Positions 36,201-47,044 of a stretch of 64,000 nt of DNA are shown in pieces. The DNA comes from Metellina segmentata. Its lineage: Eukaryota > Arthropoda > Arachnida > Araneae > Tetragnathidae. Numbering within the stretch: the stretch's first letter is position 1; every line of letters begins with the position of its first letter. The notes under the pieces were generated by a model. It was not told where the DNA came from, ran no database searches, and saw only the letters and a program-made list of their open reading frames with translations. The stretch spans positions 101,931,441-101,995,440 of the forward strand of contig OX375874.1 of the NCBI GenBank assembly GCA_947359465.1, written 5' to 3'. The translations under genes were made by a program, and so were the position numbers.

Positions 36201-39200
36201 TAAGGGTATCATTTCAACATTTTTCATATCTTATCAGTAAAAGTTCCTTTTTTTTATGTATTACAACAAAGAAAATTGAATTAAGTATACATAAAGGTTG
36301 GGTGGTATTAGCATGCAGGAGGTAGTGTATAAAAATGTATATTTAGCATGTAGAGCTGTAATAACGAACACTCCACAGAGGAAACCACACACATGGCACA
36401 ATTCCAGTATTCAGTAATACCATGCGCACAGAATGTACAACCAAATTTAAATAAACTCTGAAAAGCATCACCACTTTTCTAAAATTTTTAACATTTTAAA
36501 ATTGCATAAGTGTAATATGTAGTTGCATAGTTGTTCTTTAAATCAACCAAGGGACTTTGTGAAAGGTTTAGAAAATTAGAAAGTTCCTTAAAACATGATT
36601 AAAAGTATTTAAATGATATTTGGATGTTTTCATAAAATTAAAAAGGTTCAAAAAATGGGTTTGTTAAAACAAGCACTGACTGTTAAAATACATAGAATAT
36701 AAAATGTTATTTGAGGATAAAATATTCATGACTACCTAGATTATAATTTAATAATAAAGAGAAATCAAGAAATAATTTCATTTAAAATTTTAATAGATTT
36801 TATGCTTTATTCTGAACATGAAGCACATCAGTCAGAAAATTTTAAAACAACCAAGTTGAAAGGTTAAATTGAAAGAAGAGTTATCTACTTTAACCCTCCT
36901 TTAAGTTGCAAGTTTTTTTTAACAAATGAGAGATCAGTTTTCATCCCCTTGTTTTTCCAATTACAATTAGTAGTTAATGCATCAATTAGTTATTTTTAAA
37001 TGCCCTCATGGCATATTTCAGGATCTACATAAATACAAATGACTGTAAAAATGTATTTAAATTTATAAATAACTAGCCACTGCAAACAGCACGACGTTGC
37101 CCGTGACAGTTCTTTTCAAGGTGTCAAGTGTGACCACTGCTCGCTAACCCCCAGTGATTGCTACGAATTCCCATAGAAATTCGTAGCCTATTAGATAACA
37201 GTCATAATGGCCTTGCCCATGGTGTTGACCAAATGGTAATTCGTAGCTTATTGGAATGAATTCCCTGCTAATTCCAAAAAGGTTTGCTTCGAAAACCAAA
37301 TTATGAATATTATGAACGAAGGGCAACGCCATAATGGCCTCTTCGTTGCCAAATGCTCCCAAATTCAATAACAGCCATTATGGCATTGCCTGTGGTGTTG
37401 ATTTGTTTTGCAAACCTAATGGAAATTTGTAGCCTACTGGAATGAATTCCCTGTGAATTCCAATTTGGTTTGCTTCACAAACCAAATTATGAATATCATG
37501 AACTATGGTTTGCTTCACAAATTGGATAACAGCCTTAATGGAGTTGCCCGTGGTGTGGGTTTGCTTCGCAAACCAAATAGGTTGGTTGGTTGGTTTGGGT
37601 TTTATGGCACAAGGTCCAGAAATGGACAAGCTGCGCCAAACGCAAACCAAATAGGAATTTGGCATGATGTCACAATCTCTTGCGAAAATATGAATATTTA
37701 ATTGTAAATTTTAAATTAAAAGAAATTCAAACGTATAAGGTTTATATCTAGTGTTAAATTTTCCACAGATTTTAAATCCATTAAAATTTTCAATCTATCT
37801 TTAACGATACCAATTTTACAAAAAAGTACTAATTAATGTTAGCCAAAATGTTTTTATTTTCTTTGCTTTCTTTTGCTCAAATCGTAAGAGGGCAGGAAAT
37901 GTAATCTGTTTTTGGAATATGAATTTTGGCATGACGTCACATTCACTTGCAAAAATATAAAAGGCATTCAATTAAAATTTTTTATTTATTTAAAGAAAAT
38001 CATATTTTTAGATATCGATCAAATAGGAAATTTTCCTCAGATTTCAAATCTGTTGAAATTTTTACTCCACCTTTAACTGTCTAGGATATAGAAAAACGAA
38101 CAACATAACTAAAGTTAAAACTTAATTTTTTATTGTCTGCTGGAAAATCATTCCTCCACCCAAAATGAAAGCGGAAAAAATAAATTTAGAATCTGATGTT
38201 TTGTGCTGTTGCCATTCCAAAGAAAACAATAACAATTATATTTCATTAGATTCATTTAAAAATGTTCTAGATTGAATTTTAAAACTTGTTGCAACCCTAA
38301 AATTGCGAAAAATTTGGACTACCTGTGTGCCAAATCCCATTACTGTAAGTGCCATAGATTCGCCAGGACTTTTCGTACAAGAAACAAATAAACAAACACT
38401 TCCTTTTATAATATTAGAGATGCATTCTTAGTATCTTTTCATTGCATAACATTGAAATAAAATTCCCTGCAACTGTGCGAGTAACATTCAGTCAAAAAAA
38501 TCCAAAGAAAGACATTGAAAAACATGTCTAGATTGATACAAAACCTCTGGCACAAGCTTCATGAAGAGGTGTGCTTAAAGCCAGGGGAGGATTAACATCA
38601 GCCCCCATTCTCATCAACAGCTCAACACATGACACGTTCCCAGCTGCACAAGCATCACACAGTGGTGTTCCTCCATCTACACTAGTAGCATTTACCTAAA
38701 CATTGTAAATGAAAGCAGATGTTAATGAACTAGATAAATTTTACATAAGACCACATGAACATAACAGATTCTCACTTACTCAAATGACCTTGATGGCAAG
38801 AATCACTATTACTATTCATGAAATGACAACTATTATTACAAATGTACAATAATCAATGCTGCCATGCCAACACCAATGTAAAATCAATATGTTCGTCCAT
38901 GTGTTTTCAAGCGGTAAATGATGCTGATGCCACCTTCGACCAAAACAAACCTTATGTATTTAAGAATGTAAGAAAACAAATCTATTTAAGCAAAATGGAT
39001 AAATTATCATTATTAGAACAATATAAACAATTTCTTAATATTAGGTTCCTATTCAGTATTCATTAATTTAATGCATTTCGCAGTCAATTCATTTCCGAGG
39101 TTCTTTCTATTGGTATACTTTACAAAATTAATCGAAGAAAACAATTTTTCACATGAATATGTGGATCTAAACATCTTTAAAAGGTCATTAGCAGGTTTCT

Positions 39201-42200
39201 TCATTGATATAAAATTATTTGGTAAAGACCCCATACATTTAATATAATATTTTCAATTATTAGTGTGGGATCATTATAAGTTGCATTTATTTTAGACATT
39301 TTTCCTTCAACTTCGGAAATTATAAAAATTTATTTTTCCAAACTATGCTGCTTTAAAATTGAACTAACTCAATTTCTAAATCATGGATACCTAGCCACTT
39401 AAATTCGTTTTTAACTCCATTGTTTCGAATTTTGTTTTGTATGGATATAAAATAAAGTGAAATGTATTTTCCATACTTTTGAATTGACTAAATCTCTCCT
39501 CAAAGGCTTGTTTTATTTCCTGTATAATCATTAAATATATTTTATTGCATTTTCTTGAACGTCAAATGTATTGTCCATTGTTATTCTTTTCTGAAAATGT
39601 TTTTGTAATTGAGGAAAATATTTCATGATTTTCATTTCCACTCCCTAGCATAGATGCCCAAGTTTCATCATAAATATCCTAATATTCTCATATAAATCTT
39701 CAAACAGTATTATGTATAATCAATAAATCTAAAACATTTTACAAAAATCATTTATGCATTTTTTCATTTTTAAGTTATTTATTAACTCTTGTATTTTCTT
39801 CAGATTTTTTAAGAGGCGTTCAAAAAATAATTAAAATTCTTTATGTATATGATGGAATATGATAAGTTTATAAAAATCAACACATGGGTCATTTAAAAAG
39901 CCTGAATGGGTCAGTGTCTGACTCGCAGGTCATAGGTTTGCCATCCCTGCCTTAGACCATAGTTAAGACTGGGGGTAGTGTTGAAATATATTTGGAAACA
40001 AGTACTAGTTTCTTAAAAAAATACATGCAAATCCAATTTCAGACCCCTTCACTTTAAGTACTGCATATTAGCAATGTTTTGTAACATTTTGGAAAATGGT
40101 GGAATTTTACTTTAATTAGAACTAGGGTTCATTAGTTACAGTGACATTTCCAACGGGTGGTTAGTCACCCTCACAATACAAAAAAACATTTTCTTTCTCT
40201 GGAGATCAGTAAAACTGCCTGAAGCCCCTTTGTATGTGTCACTGCTCAGACTTTTAATATATTGCTGTATTTAATATATGTTATCATTTAGCTGCAAGAT
40301 CATTCAACCTCAGGCTTTCTAACAACTTCCTACAGGACAAAATTAATAACCTATATGTAGGTATTTAATTAATGACTCACTGTGGCTAGTCCAGGATCAA
40401 TCCTGATTGAAAAGATCAGAGGACAATGCCATGTAATTTTGAACCAGTCGGATGATGAGGTCACACCTGAGCTGACACCCCATTTCAAACTTTCACACCA
40501 CGTCAACGTGAGGACATTTGAGGTCACGACAGATTAACCTGCAACAGCCTCCCGTTGCACACGATTGTCTTCAGTTGGATTCGAACTTGCAACTCTCCGG
40601 TTGATAATTCGTTACTCTTCCAACCAGGCTGCTGTGAAAAACCTTTAAAAATGTCTACTGCAAAGCACTTGTCCAAATCTTCACCATACATAGTGGTCCC
40701 AAGTTGCAAAAATTAGTCTGGGAATCAGCAAATACTATTTAACTGTGTTAATACTAAAACCTTTCATAAAGTACTAGGCATTAGCCCATCAAGCAGAGTA
40801 TGCCTGAGTACAGCACAGAAAATTCAGTGTGCATAGTCCAGAAAAATTCCCACACATTAAGCACCAGACCCAAAATATAAGGAAGTTTTGCCCAGATCGT
40901 TGACATGGCGCTCCTCAAAATATTTTGGGTCATTTGCCCAATACACAGAAACTCCTTCAAACAGTTCTCAGCAATGCCACTTGGAGAATAGCATAAATAA
41001 CAAACCATAGAAAATAATGAAAAATTTTAGGAACTTTTCCAAGCCTTACCAATGAACTTTGGTGCAAACTTGGTGCATTTTCACTTATTTCTCTTGGTGC
41101 TTGCATTTTAAAATATCAGAGTACATATCATCTTTAGAATGTAGCCGACGCCACAGAAATTCAAAGATAGGAATGTTAGTTGCAGAACCTATATGGCATT
41201 AATTGTGCCATTTTGCACTAAAGTACAAACACTAAAAAAAACAGTTTGGACGTGACCTTTTCTTTCCAAGGCATGAACGAAGGTCACATTACCATTTAGA
41301 CTTCCGAGTCCCACTTGTTCATCTCTTGGAAAATCTCAAATCACAAAATCCATTGCACTAACAAAGGACTAAGCTGAAATGACGCCAAAAGAAAAAACTG
41401 GTATGGAAACAAGTACCGCCAAGGAATACGAAAAATACGCCAAATTAGCACTGAAGTTTTATGGTATGACTATAACGGAAAAGTAGCAATTTTTAATACA
41501 TAAATTTTAAAAATACATTAAACAGATATTTATGTTAAAAAAACAAACTTACTTTTGCACCAAAGTTAATTAGTATTTCTGCACATTCTACTCTATTCTG
41601 TATACATGCTTCATGTAAAGGAGTGAGGCAATCATAATTGGTCTGATTGGGTGAGAAACCATTTTCTAATAAAAAGGTTAAATTCAATTTGTGTCCCAAT
41701 AAGGCAGTTTTATGAATAGGATATGGACCATACACCTGTAAAGCTGAAAATAGTTTATTAATAGCATCTGCTTATATAGGCATACACTTTACTTAGTCAT
41801 AGAATACTTTAATCCTCTGAGCATCATGAGATACCCGAGTAGTTTAGCATTGATTTTATGGTGGGGGTCATTTCCTAAGATTAAAATCTTTTGAAAAACT
41901 TCCAATGGTCCTTTAGTTATATTAGAATAATTTGGAAAGATTCTATTCCCATACTTGCCAACTTTGAAAACAATGCATCAGAAAAACTTTTACGCCAGAA
42001 TGCACCTTGCCATGAAACACAACATAAATACATGAATTAATGTGTATTATATCCATACATATCACACTAACTAATATTATTTAAATTTAAAAATGCATAA
42101 GTAAAAATTCACATTTTTATCAACTATAGAAACTTTGCAAAGCAGTACCTAGTGTTTTAGTACCAAACTGAACACATCTATGGTAAAAAACACATATTCA

Positions 42201-45200
42201 CTTTATGAGTACCTACATATTGCATCCGAAACTGTATGTTACATACCATTTAAACTTGTGTCAGGATTACAAATCATTGGTGTTCGTAAAGCTTATTTAC
42301 AAGTAGATAAAAGGAAAAAAATCAATTTTCTATTTACAAAGTTGTTTCATTTAGTGTTTTATCCAGAAAAATTCAATGAAGCTGTTGTAGCTTTTTTTTG
42401 TCTTCTTTAATAATTCTGAACTGAATTTCTGCTCAAAACAAGATTTTGGGTTTGGTGTTTACAACACCAACAAACTTTCCAACGTTTTGCTAGAAATGAG
42501 AGAACGGTTTTCAGTTTGGCTCTTTAAGACAAAGCTGAAGATTCTCTCACACTGCATTGGAATGAGGGATGAACAGAATATAAAGTATAATTTTGGCCAA
42601 TCTAGCGATCTTTAGATGTCCATCATATCCTCTTATTTTACCTACTTCAACCCATTGCACATCAATACAGTCATGTCCTTCTATTATGACTTCTGAAGAC
42701 AACAAAACTCCTTTTCTAACTTATCCATTGCTTTGTCTTTGCATTCAACAAGTCTGATAGAAAATTTTAGTGGATGTTGCAAAGAATTAAATATTTCGAT
42801 TGCTCGATCAAAATTTAAAAAAAGGCAGACCCATCCGTAAATCAGTAAAATTAAGTGGAAATCAGTGAAAGTTGGCAAGTATGTATTCCTCCAAAAGATT
42901 AAACCTGGTTAAAAGTTGTGCTTGAAAGAATTCAGAGGTTACTGAACATATTGTCACCACCATGGCAAAGGCACCATCTGCTGAAAGGCAATTTTTACGT
43001 TTTATTCTCTATGACAAAGCCACAACTCATCGCGATTCTTAGAAAAAGTGTCTATTTTTATGAGAAAACAAACTTTTAGCATAACTCAAATTTTCCCGAA
43101 GCATCAAAACTTAAAACCTGTTTTTGTAGAAACGTCAATTTTGCAGATTAGTGCCTTTGGCGTGGTACAAAGTCCAAAATCCTCCAGACCTCAGCCATTC
43201 TGGATTATTTTCATATTTTCTTGTAAAAAAAAAAAACCTTAATCTACCCCCCACTGCGCAAATTTTGCATCTGCAATAGTAAAATAGCATATATATATAT
43301 ATATATATATAGGAATAATTTTTTTTAAAGGAAAACACATTTTTAATTTCAATGCAACAAATTTTACTTGCAAATCTTCAATTTTTTTTGTGTGGCATTT
43401 ACTCCAAAAATGACCGTTATTTTGCGTTGTTTCATCAATTAGGTCCAGGTTTTTGTTCCAACTCCTTGTTCTTTAAAAATCATTAAAAAGATGGAAAAAG
43501 TAAGAAAAACACACAAAAAAACACTGGTTAGCAAAACGTCTGGATTTTGGACAATTCTGGATTTGGGTAAATTAGTTAACGACGTACTAGAGCAACAAAA
43601 CGGGCTATTGACGACGGTCCAGGATCAGTCCCTTAAGGGAAAGATCCAAGGACAATACCTAGTAATTTTGTACCCCGGTCCGATGATGAAGCAACACCTG
43701 AGCTAGCACCCCACTCTCCAAACTTCCACGCCAACCCAACGTGAGGACTTTCGGCCATGACACATTTAAGGTGCACCAGCCGCCTCTACACCATACGCTT
43801 ACAAACATCCATGCCCGGACTCGGATTCGAACCAGGAACCTTCCGATCTAGAGGCAAATACCTTAACCTATATACCGGTTGGTCGGCTCTGGATTTGGGA
43901 CTTTGTACTGTAGTAACAATATAGTATATACATATGCACTTCTCAATGTATAAACTCTCAAAGAGTACAAGATTTGAATAGAGTAATATTGCTTTTACAC
44001 TGCAGAGCACAAATGACTAAATAACCACATCTATTAGTTAAAAGAATTCATTGATTCTTTCAACCTTCAAAATGATAGAATTGGTTCTTTCCTTTGATTA
44101 GAATTCTTTTCAAACTTTTCTGTGAGTATTTTCCTTAGATTAGAATCCTTTGGCAAAAAATCTATTGTTCAAGGTCAAAAATGGTTAGAAGTCATGGAAG
44201 GAAGACTCCAGGTTACATGGAGGATGTGAACCCCTCAGAGGGTTAAGGATATTGATATAGCATGCATTTAACTTTTGTAACACGACAGGAACATCTGTTT
44301 TCTTACTTATCCCCAGAATATTTTTTTGAAAACATCTGAGGAAATTACAATCTTGTTCTTTAGGATTCAGAGCTCTAAGCATCACTTTTTTCATGCAGTT
44401 ATCTAAACTGAATTAGTATAACAGATTTTGTTACCCCAAAAGAGTAAAAGAAAAGGAATTCCTCTTTAAAAACAAAGTGTACCCAATATAGTAGCAATAA
44501 GAAAGGTTTTACTGTTGATTTTGCATTTAACCTGCAATTTAAAATTAAAAATACATATGTGCCTTTTTATACCCAAAAAGGGACCGCCAACCGACCGTTC
44601 TAGTGGTTAAGGTGTTCGCCTCTGGATCGGAAGGTTCCTTGGTTCAAAGCTGGGGTCAGGGCATGGATGTAAAATTATGCTGTCCTTTGTTAGGAGCACT
44701 GATGGTTTTCCCACTGGGTGCTCCTTCACAAGTGGCCATCACTTCAGTATAATGGCCAATGATTGAGTTCATAAGTGCTCACCATTGGAAGAAAAAAAAT
44801 ACCCCAAAAGATGGCTTTTCTTGACCCTCACTACATCTATCCCTCCAAACATCAAATTTTTTCCCCCCACAAAAAGCATGATTTATTAAGGATTGGATTT
44901 TATGGTGCACAAGATCCAGAAACTGAGAAGTTGCTCCACACTATATTTCATAGGGTGCCTGTATTATATTCCATCCAGACAAAATCCATATTTTTTCATT
45001 GTATTGCTTGGATAATAATTGTTCACTTAATCAATAAAAAAGACTGATATTTTCTAATAAGTATTCAGATATAATAGTTTTAAGTTTAAAATTCATGCTT
45101 AGGAACCCAGATTAATTGTGATGTCGTGAAAATTTAGAAACTGTATAGATCTGTTCTCAAGAATAAAGTTTAATTTACTGATTATAGCTGATCAACAAAA

Positions 45201-46286
45201 GGTGTTTCAATAGAGCTGATCTACTTTTTAGTGGATCAAGAAAAATTTGACCCATTCCAACTTTATCGTTTATGTGATGAGTCCTCCATTTGCTTTCAAG
45301 TCGAAATTTGTCTTGAAACGTGATAACTTCAGTTGACTGTCAAGTTCACTTTCAACTGGTCTGTTTTATTTTTAGATTTAAAATAGTTTTAAAAAATTAG
45401 CCTCTACAGTGGTATGAAAGTAATACTAAAACGTTTAGAACTGTATCATAAGCATGATCGTCTTTGGAACCAACAACTAGATAAAAGATAAAAATAAAGA
45501 TGCAAGAGAAAATGCTTTGGGTTCCATTGCCAAAGATATGGAAATTGCTGATCTGAAGATCAAAAGTTACAATTTTTTGCTCATGTGAAATAAAATTGTC
45601 TTTAGTTCTTTGTACAAAATGTTACTATCTGTGCAACTTCACACATTTTAAAACTGAAACTGATGATCAGTTTCTATTGAAATGTGAGATCAAAAACTGT
45701 TCCAACATTTGTTGATCAACTATAATCGGTCAATTCAATTTGATTCGTGAGAAGTTGCTTCAAGGGAAACAAAATATGTAAGAGGGCCTCATTGGATAAA
45801 AGGATACAAGTAAAATGAGCAATCCATCAATGTTTTATTCTCTCACACTGTAAAATTCAAGCAATCAATCATTGCAACTGCTAAAATACATTAAAATTTT
45901 CAGGATATTCATCCTACATAGATGAATGGAGGTAATATCAATGACCAAATATTTAGAGGTAAATTGTTTGATTTTTAAAATATCACAACAGGAGAATAGG
46001 TCTAAAGTAGAAGTAAAACTATTGGGTAAGTGTAAAATCGAATATCGATAACTTCAATATTCTCGCAAAATATAAAATAAACCCAATAAATCAAACTGTT
46101 GAATTCACAAAACAAGTGTATCTCATGAATACCCCGAAAAAGATGCATCATAGAATCAACTTCTTTTCGAACCCTTTAAAGAAATATAGTGCGTCTTAAT
46201 TTTTAACTAGAAAAATTTACAACTTTCTTCAACAGCTACTGAAAATAATAGTTACCGGAACCTAGACTCTGTGGTAGGTCTTCCAT
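24075..46286 (-). CDS. ASB13: ASB13-like ankyrin-repeat and SOCS-box protein, six-exon gene
   Basis: Six coding exons on the minus strand join in one frame: 46286-46256, 41743-41553, 38695-38545, 35848-35714, 27593-27399 and 24205-24075. They total 834 nt, 277 aa plus stop. Every intron has GT..AG ends and the phases match (1,0,1,1,1). Residues ~14-210 form about six ankyrin repeats with TPLHEAC, TPLCDAC, CHFGTPLHA and HETALHIAAK cores. Residues ~236-277 form a SOCS box: PPILKDICRRKIR is the Elongin-BC contact and the DVPQSLLLYL end is Cullin-5-box-like. From memory, human ASB13 is about 278 aa with the same repeat order and the same CHFGTPLH and VNAAKxHETALH signatures, so this looks full length. 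Family role: substrate receptor of a Cul5 ubiquitin ligase. The start ATG lies in a 31 nt first coding exon (MEDLPQSLGS) with CC just before ATGG. Orthology to ASB13 rather than ASB5/9/11 is inferred; a phylogeny would settle it. Confidence 0.9.
27399..27593 (-). CDS. ASB13: ASB13-like exon 5 (last ankyrin repeat)
   Basis: A 195 nt exon with acceptor tccctag and donor gtaaag; both boundaries are phase 1. It encodes GALVNAAKIHETALHIAAKE, the rest of the sixth ankyrin repeat (VLIEYGANVYASNNQNKLP), and the linker to the SOCS box. The 8.1 kb intron upstream of it holds the 956 bp tandem array. Confidence 0.9.
28972..29204. mobile_element. palindromic MITE with TA duplication
   Basis: A 233 bp element whose two halves are inverted copies: CAGGGTTATTCAAAAAGATG at the left and its near-perfect complement ending ...AAACCTG at the right, with TA on both sides (28970-28971, 29205-29206). 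Most of its length pairs with itself. TA targets and long inverted ends fit a Tc1/mariner-type MITE. There is no coding capacity. Confidence 0.85.
29073..33673 (+). repeat. five-copy tandem array, 956 bp unit, in intron 4
   Basis: Units start at 29073, 30029, 30985, 31770 and 32727 at AAAGTTCATAACCTCTGTG. Spacing is 956-957 bp except unit 3, which lacks ~171 bp (junction near 31425). The units are nearly identical, so the array is recent or homogenised. Each unit is the right half of the MITE plus ~825 bp of flanking DNA, including GGGTCATTCCACGTCAAATG. The repeated 63-64 aa frames on both strands carry no protein motif and are by-products. Confidence 0.97.
34134..34513. mobile_element. hAT MITE rich in ACATCGATGT
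   Basis: Flanked by the perfect 8 bp duplication ATATGAAA (34126-34133, 34514-34521). The ends are TAGGGATGCGACATCGA and, inverted, TAGGGATGTGACATCGA. The 380 bp element holds five ACATCGATGT palindromes and several one-base variants. An 8 bp duplication with TAGGGATG-type ends is typical of hAT. No coding capacity remains. Confidence 0.92.
35714..35848 (-). CDS. ASB13: ASB13-like exon 4 (ankyrin repeats 4-5)
   Basis: A 135 nt exon with acceptor tttctgtag and donor gtataac; both boundaries are phase 1. It encodes GSMDCTALLIRAGARLNAND followed by CHFGTPLHAATIMNHPACVK, spanning the end of ankyrin repeat 4 and most of repeat 5. Confidence 0.9.
36050..36256 (+). repeat. 115 bp tandem duplication in intron 3
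   Basis: ACTTAGGCAGCAAA.TTAATATTTTAAGGGTA occurs at about 36062 and 36177 with similar flanks ending AGTAAAAGTT.C. Two copies are moderately diverged. Confidence 0.8.
37072..38419 (+). mobile_element. repeat D, long copy in intron 3
   Basis: Starts ACTAGCCACTGC and ends near CTTCCTTTTATAATATTAGAG; the minus copy at 59.4-60.4 kb has the same start and end words. The first ~600 bp is rich in GGTTTGC/GCAAACC and GAATTC-type hairpins. The rest is AT-rich with two GGCATGA(C/T)GTCACA blocks at about 37661 and 37928. No inverted ends, no duplication and no protein were seen, so the class is unknown. Confidence 0.75.
37582..37641 (-). repeat. 60 bp LINE-tail insertion with a 14 bp duplication
   Basis: GCAAACCAAATAGG at 37568-37581 and 37642-37655 brackets a 60 bp insert. 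On the minus strand the insert reads the LINE tail (CTGGACCTTGTGCCATAAAA) ending in a (CCAA)n tract. This is a severely 5'-truncated retroposed copy inside repeat D. Confidence 0.85.
38545..38695 (-). CDS. ASB13: ASB13-like exon 3 (third ankyrin repeat)
   Basis: A 151 nt exon with acceptor tgtttag and the weak donor gttttg. It encodes residues 75-124, including DGGTPLCDACAAGN and STPLHEACAR. It begins on a codon boundary and ends in phase 1, completing a glycine with exon 4. The PLCDACA and VNPPL motifs are the strongest ASB13-type signatures in the gene. Confidence 0.9.
39049..39949 (-). pseudogene. hAT transposase fossil (dimerisation domain)
   Basis: The minus-strand frame at 39049-39234 reads FRSTYSCEKLFSSINFVKY then NRKNLGNELTAKCIKL, the hAT C-terminal dimerisation motif (family form F-STY-CE--FS--N--K---R--L). 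Upstream, weak similarity continues through frameshifts and stops. At 39949 the minus strand begins CAGGGATGGCAAACCTATGA, a typical hAT terminus. The opposite end was not found. It lies in intron 2 of the ASB13-like gene. Confidence 0.7.
40375..40640 (-). repeat. old SINE-A copy, variant head
   Basis: Diverged SINE-A body on the minus strand (GTCCAGGATCAATCCTGATT, GAGCTGACACCCCATTTC, CACGTCAACGTGAGGACATT), with a variant head carrying GATTCGAACTTGCAACTCTC. It lies in intron 2. Confidence 0.75.
41553..41743 (-). CDS. ASB13: ASB13-like exon 2 (first ankyrin repeats)
   Basis: A 191 nt exon with acceptor ttttcag and a consensus donor gtaagt. It encodes residues 12-74: the first ankyrin repeat (YGPYPIHKTALLGHK) and most of the second (CLTPLHEACIQNRVECAEIL). 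It ends exactly at a codon boundary, inside the ...NFGAK/VNATS... loop that continues in exon 3. Confidence 0.9.
41950..42883 (-). mobile_element. TIR element with hAT-type transposase remnant
   Basis: The ends CATACTTGCCAACTTT (41950) and AAAGTTGGCAAGTATG (to 42883) are perfect inverted repeats. TATTCC flanks both sides (41944-41949, 42884-42889). On the minus strand near 42640-42459 a protein reads ARLAKIILYILFIPHSNA, a one-base frameshift, then CERIFSFVLKSQTENRSLIS, a hAT-like dimerisation domain. A ~250 bp left part is shared with the MITE at 50582-50836. It lies in intron 1. Confidence 0.8.
42459..42878 (-). pseudogene. transposase C-terminal remnant (hAT dimerisation type)
   Basis: The minus-strand reading begins in the right terminal repeat. 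It has HPLKFSIRLVECKDKAMDK, a stop, then IPHSNA/CERIFSFVLK and TENRSLISSKTLESLLVL, stopping at 42459. IPHSNA-CER-FS followed by a lysine/arginine stretch and a TL-LL end is the shape of hAT C-terminal dimerisation domains. At least one frameshift and one internal stop disable it. Confidence 0.65.
43290..43311. repeat. (TA)n microsatellite
   Basis: About 22 bp of alternating AT in intron 1. Confidence 0.95.
43568..43887 (-). repeat. SINE-A, full length, with 12 bp target duplication
   Basis: TCTGGATTTGGG at 43556-43567 and 43888-43899 brackets a complete 320 bp minus-strand copy (tail TTAACGACGTACTAGAGCAA; head ending CCGGTTGGTCGGC). It defines the SINE-A ends: the head begins GCCGACCAACC and the tail ends near AACTAATTTACCC. 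It lies in intron 1. Confidence 0.95.
44584..44800 (+). repeat. SINE-B in intron 1
   Basis: Head GCCAACCGACCGTTCTAGTG with A box TAGTGGTTAAGG and a damaged B box GGTTCAAAGCT. The body reads CTTTGTTAGGAGCACTGATG, CCCACTGGGTGCTCCTTCAC and AAGTGGCCATCACTTC, ending in an A-rich tail. TACCC(A/C)AAAAG on both sides may be the target duplication. Confidence 0.85.
44885..44930 (-). repeat. LINE-tail scrap
   Basis: GGATTTTATGGTGCACAAGA then TCCAGAAACTG resembles the reverse of the LINE tail at 51.4 kb. It is short and diverged. Confidence 0.45.
46256..46286 (-). CDS. ASB13: ASB13-like coding exon 1
   Basis: A 31 nt first coding exon: ten codons plus one nucleotide, then the donor gtaac. The single leftover G pairs with the CT that opens exon 2 to make an alanine codon, which is the phase exon 2 needs. 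This phase fit is the main support for such a short exon. The 5' UTR continues to higher coordinates; a SINE sits about 215 bp upstream of the ATG. Confidence 0.75.
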
Positions 46287-46500
46287 GGAAAATAATTGTG
46301 ATTGTTTTGATCGATATTACACATCAGTACAATAACCCTTAAATGTCAACAAAATTTTTAAAAAGAAACAAAAACCACATTTCGAACTATAAACAAAAGT
46401 TCGAAGTTGCCAGATGCATTGAATCTTTAGGGCCGCGTCTGTGAAGTTATGGCAAGACAAATAGTACAACATTTTGCATATGTGTATCCTTGAATATAGG

Positions 46501-46830
46501 TAATTGGTAATTTTTTAGTTAACGTCGTACTAGAGCAACACAACGGGCTATTGACGACGGTCCGGGATCAGTCCCTTAAGGGAAAGATCCGAGGACAGCA
46601 CCTCGTAATTTTGAACCACGGTCAGATGACGAAGCAACACCTGAGCTGGCACCCCACTCTCCAAACTTCCACGCCAACCCAACGTGAGGACTTTCGGCCA
46701 CGACAGATTTAAGGTGCACCAGCCGCCTCTACACCATACGTTTACAAACATCCATGCCCGGGCCCGGATGCGAACCAGGAACCTTTCGATCTAGAGGCTA
46801 ACACCTTAACCACTATACCGATTGGTCGGC
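46501..46830 (-). repeat. SINE-A, full length, with 13 bp duplication, upstream of the ASB13-like gene
   Basis: CCTTGAATATAGG at 46488-46500 and 46831-46843 brackets a complete 330 bp copy nearly identical to 10.07 and 3.36 kb. It lies 215 bp upstream of the ASB13-like start codon, so in its promoter or 5' UTR. It is in the same orientation as the gene, and its A and B boxes look intact. Confidence 0.95.
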
Positions 46831-47044
46831 CCTTGAATATAGGATCATGCATTATTGAAATTATAATAGTTTATTGAATTTCATACAACTTGAAAGAGTT
46901 GACAGATGGCTTTTATTGAATCTTTAATGTTGAATATGTAACAGGTTTTCAAAAACATTTGTTGTTGAAGGGCAAACGTTGAACAAACTTTTCATGATAG
47001 GAACATCTTTTATTTTGGTAATAGGCTCGGGTAGGAAAGAAGAA

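Noticed and set aside
40781..41008. 75 aa minus-strand frame in intron 2
   Set aside because: No recognisable motif and no acceptor/donor phase that fits the surrounding gene.
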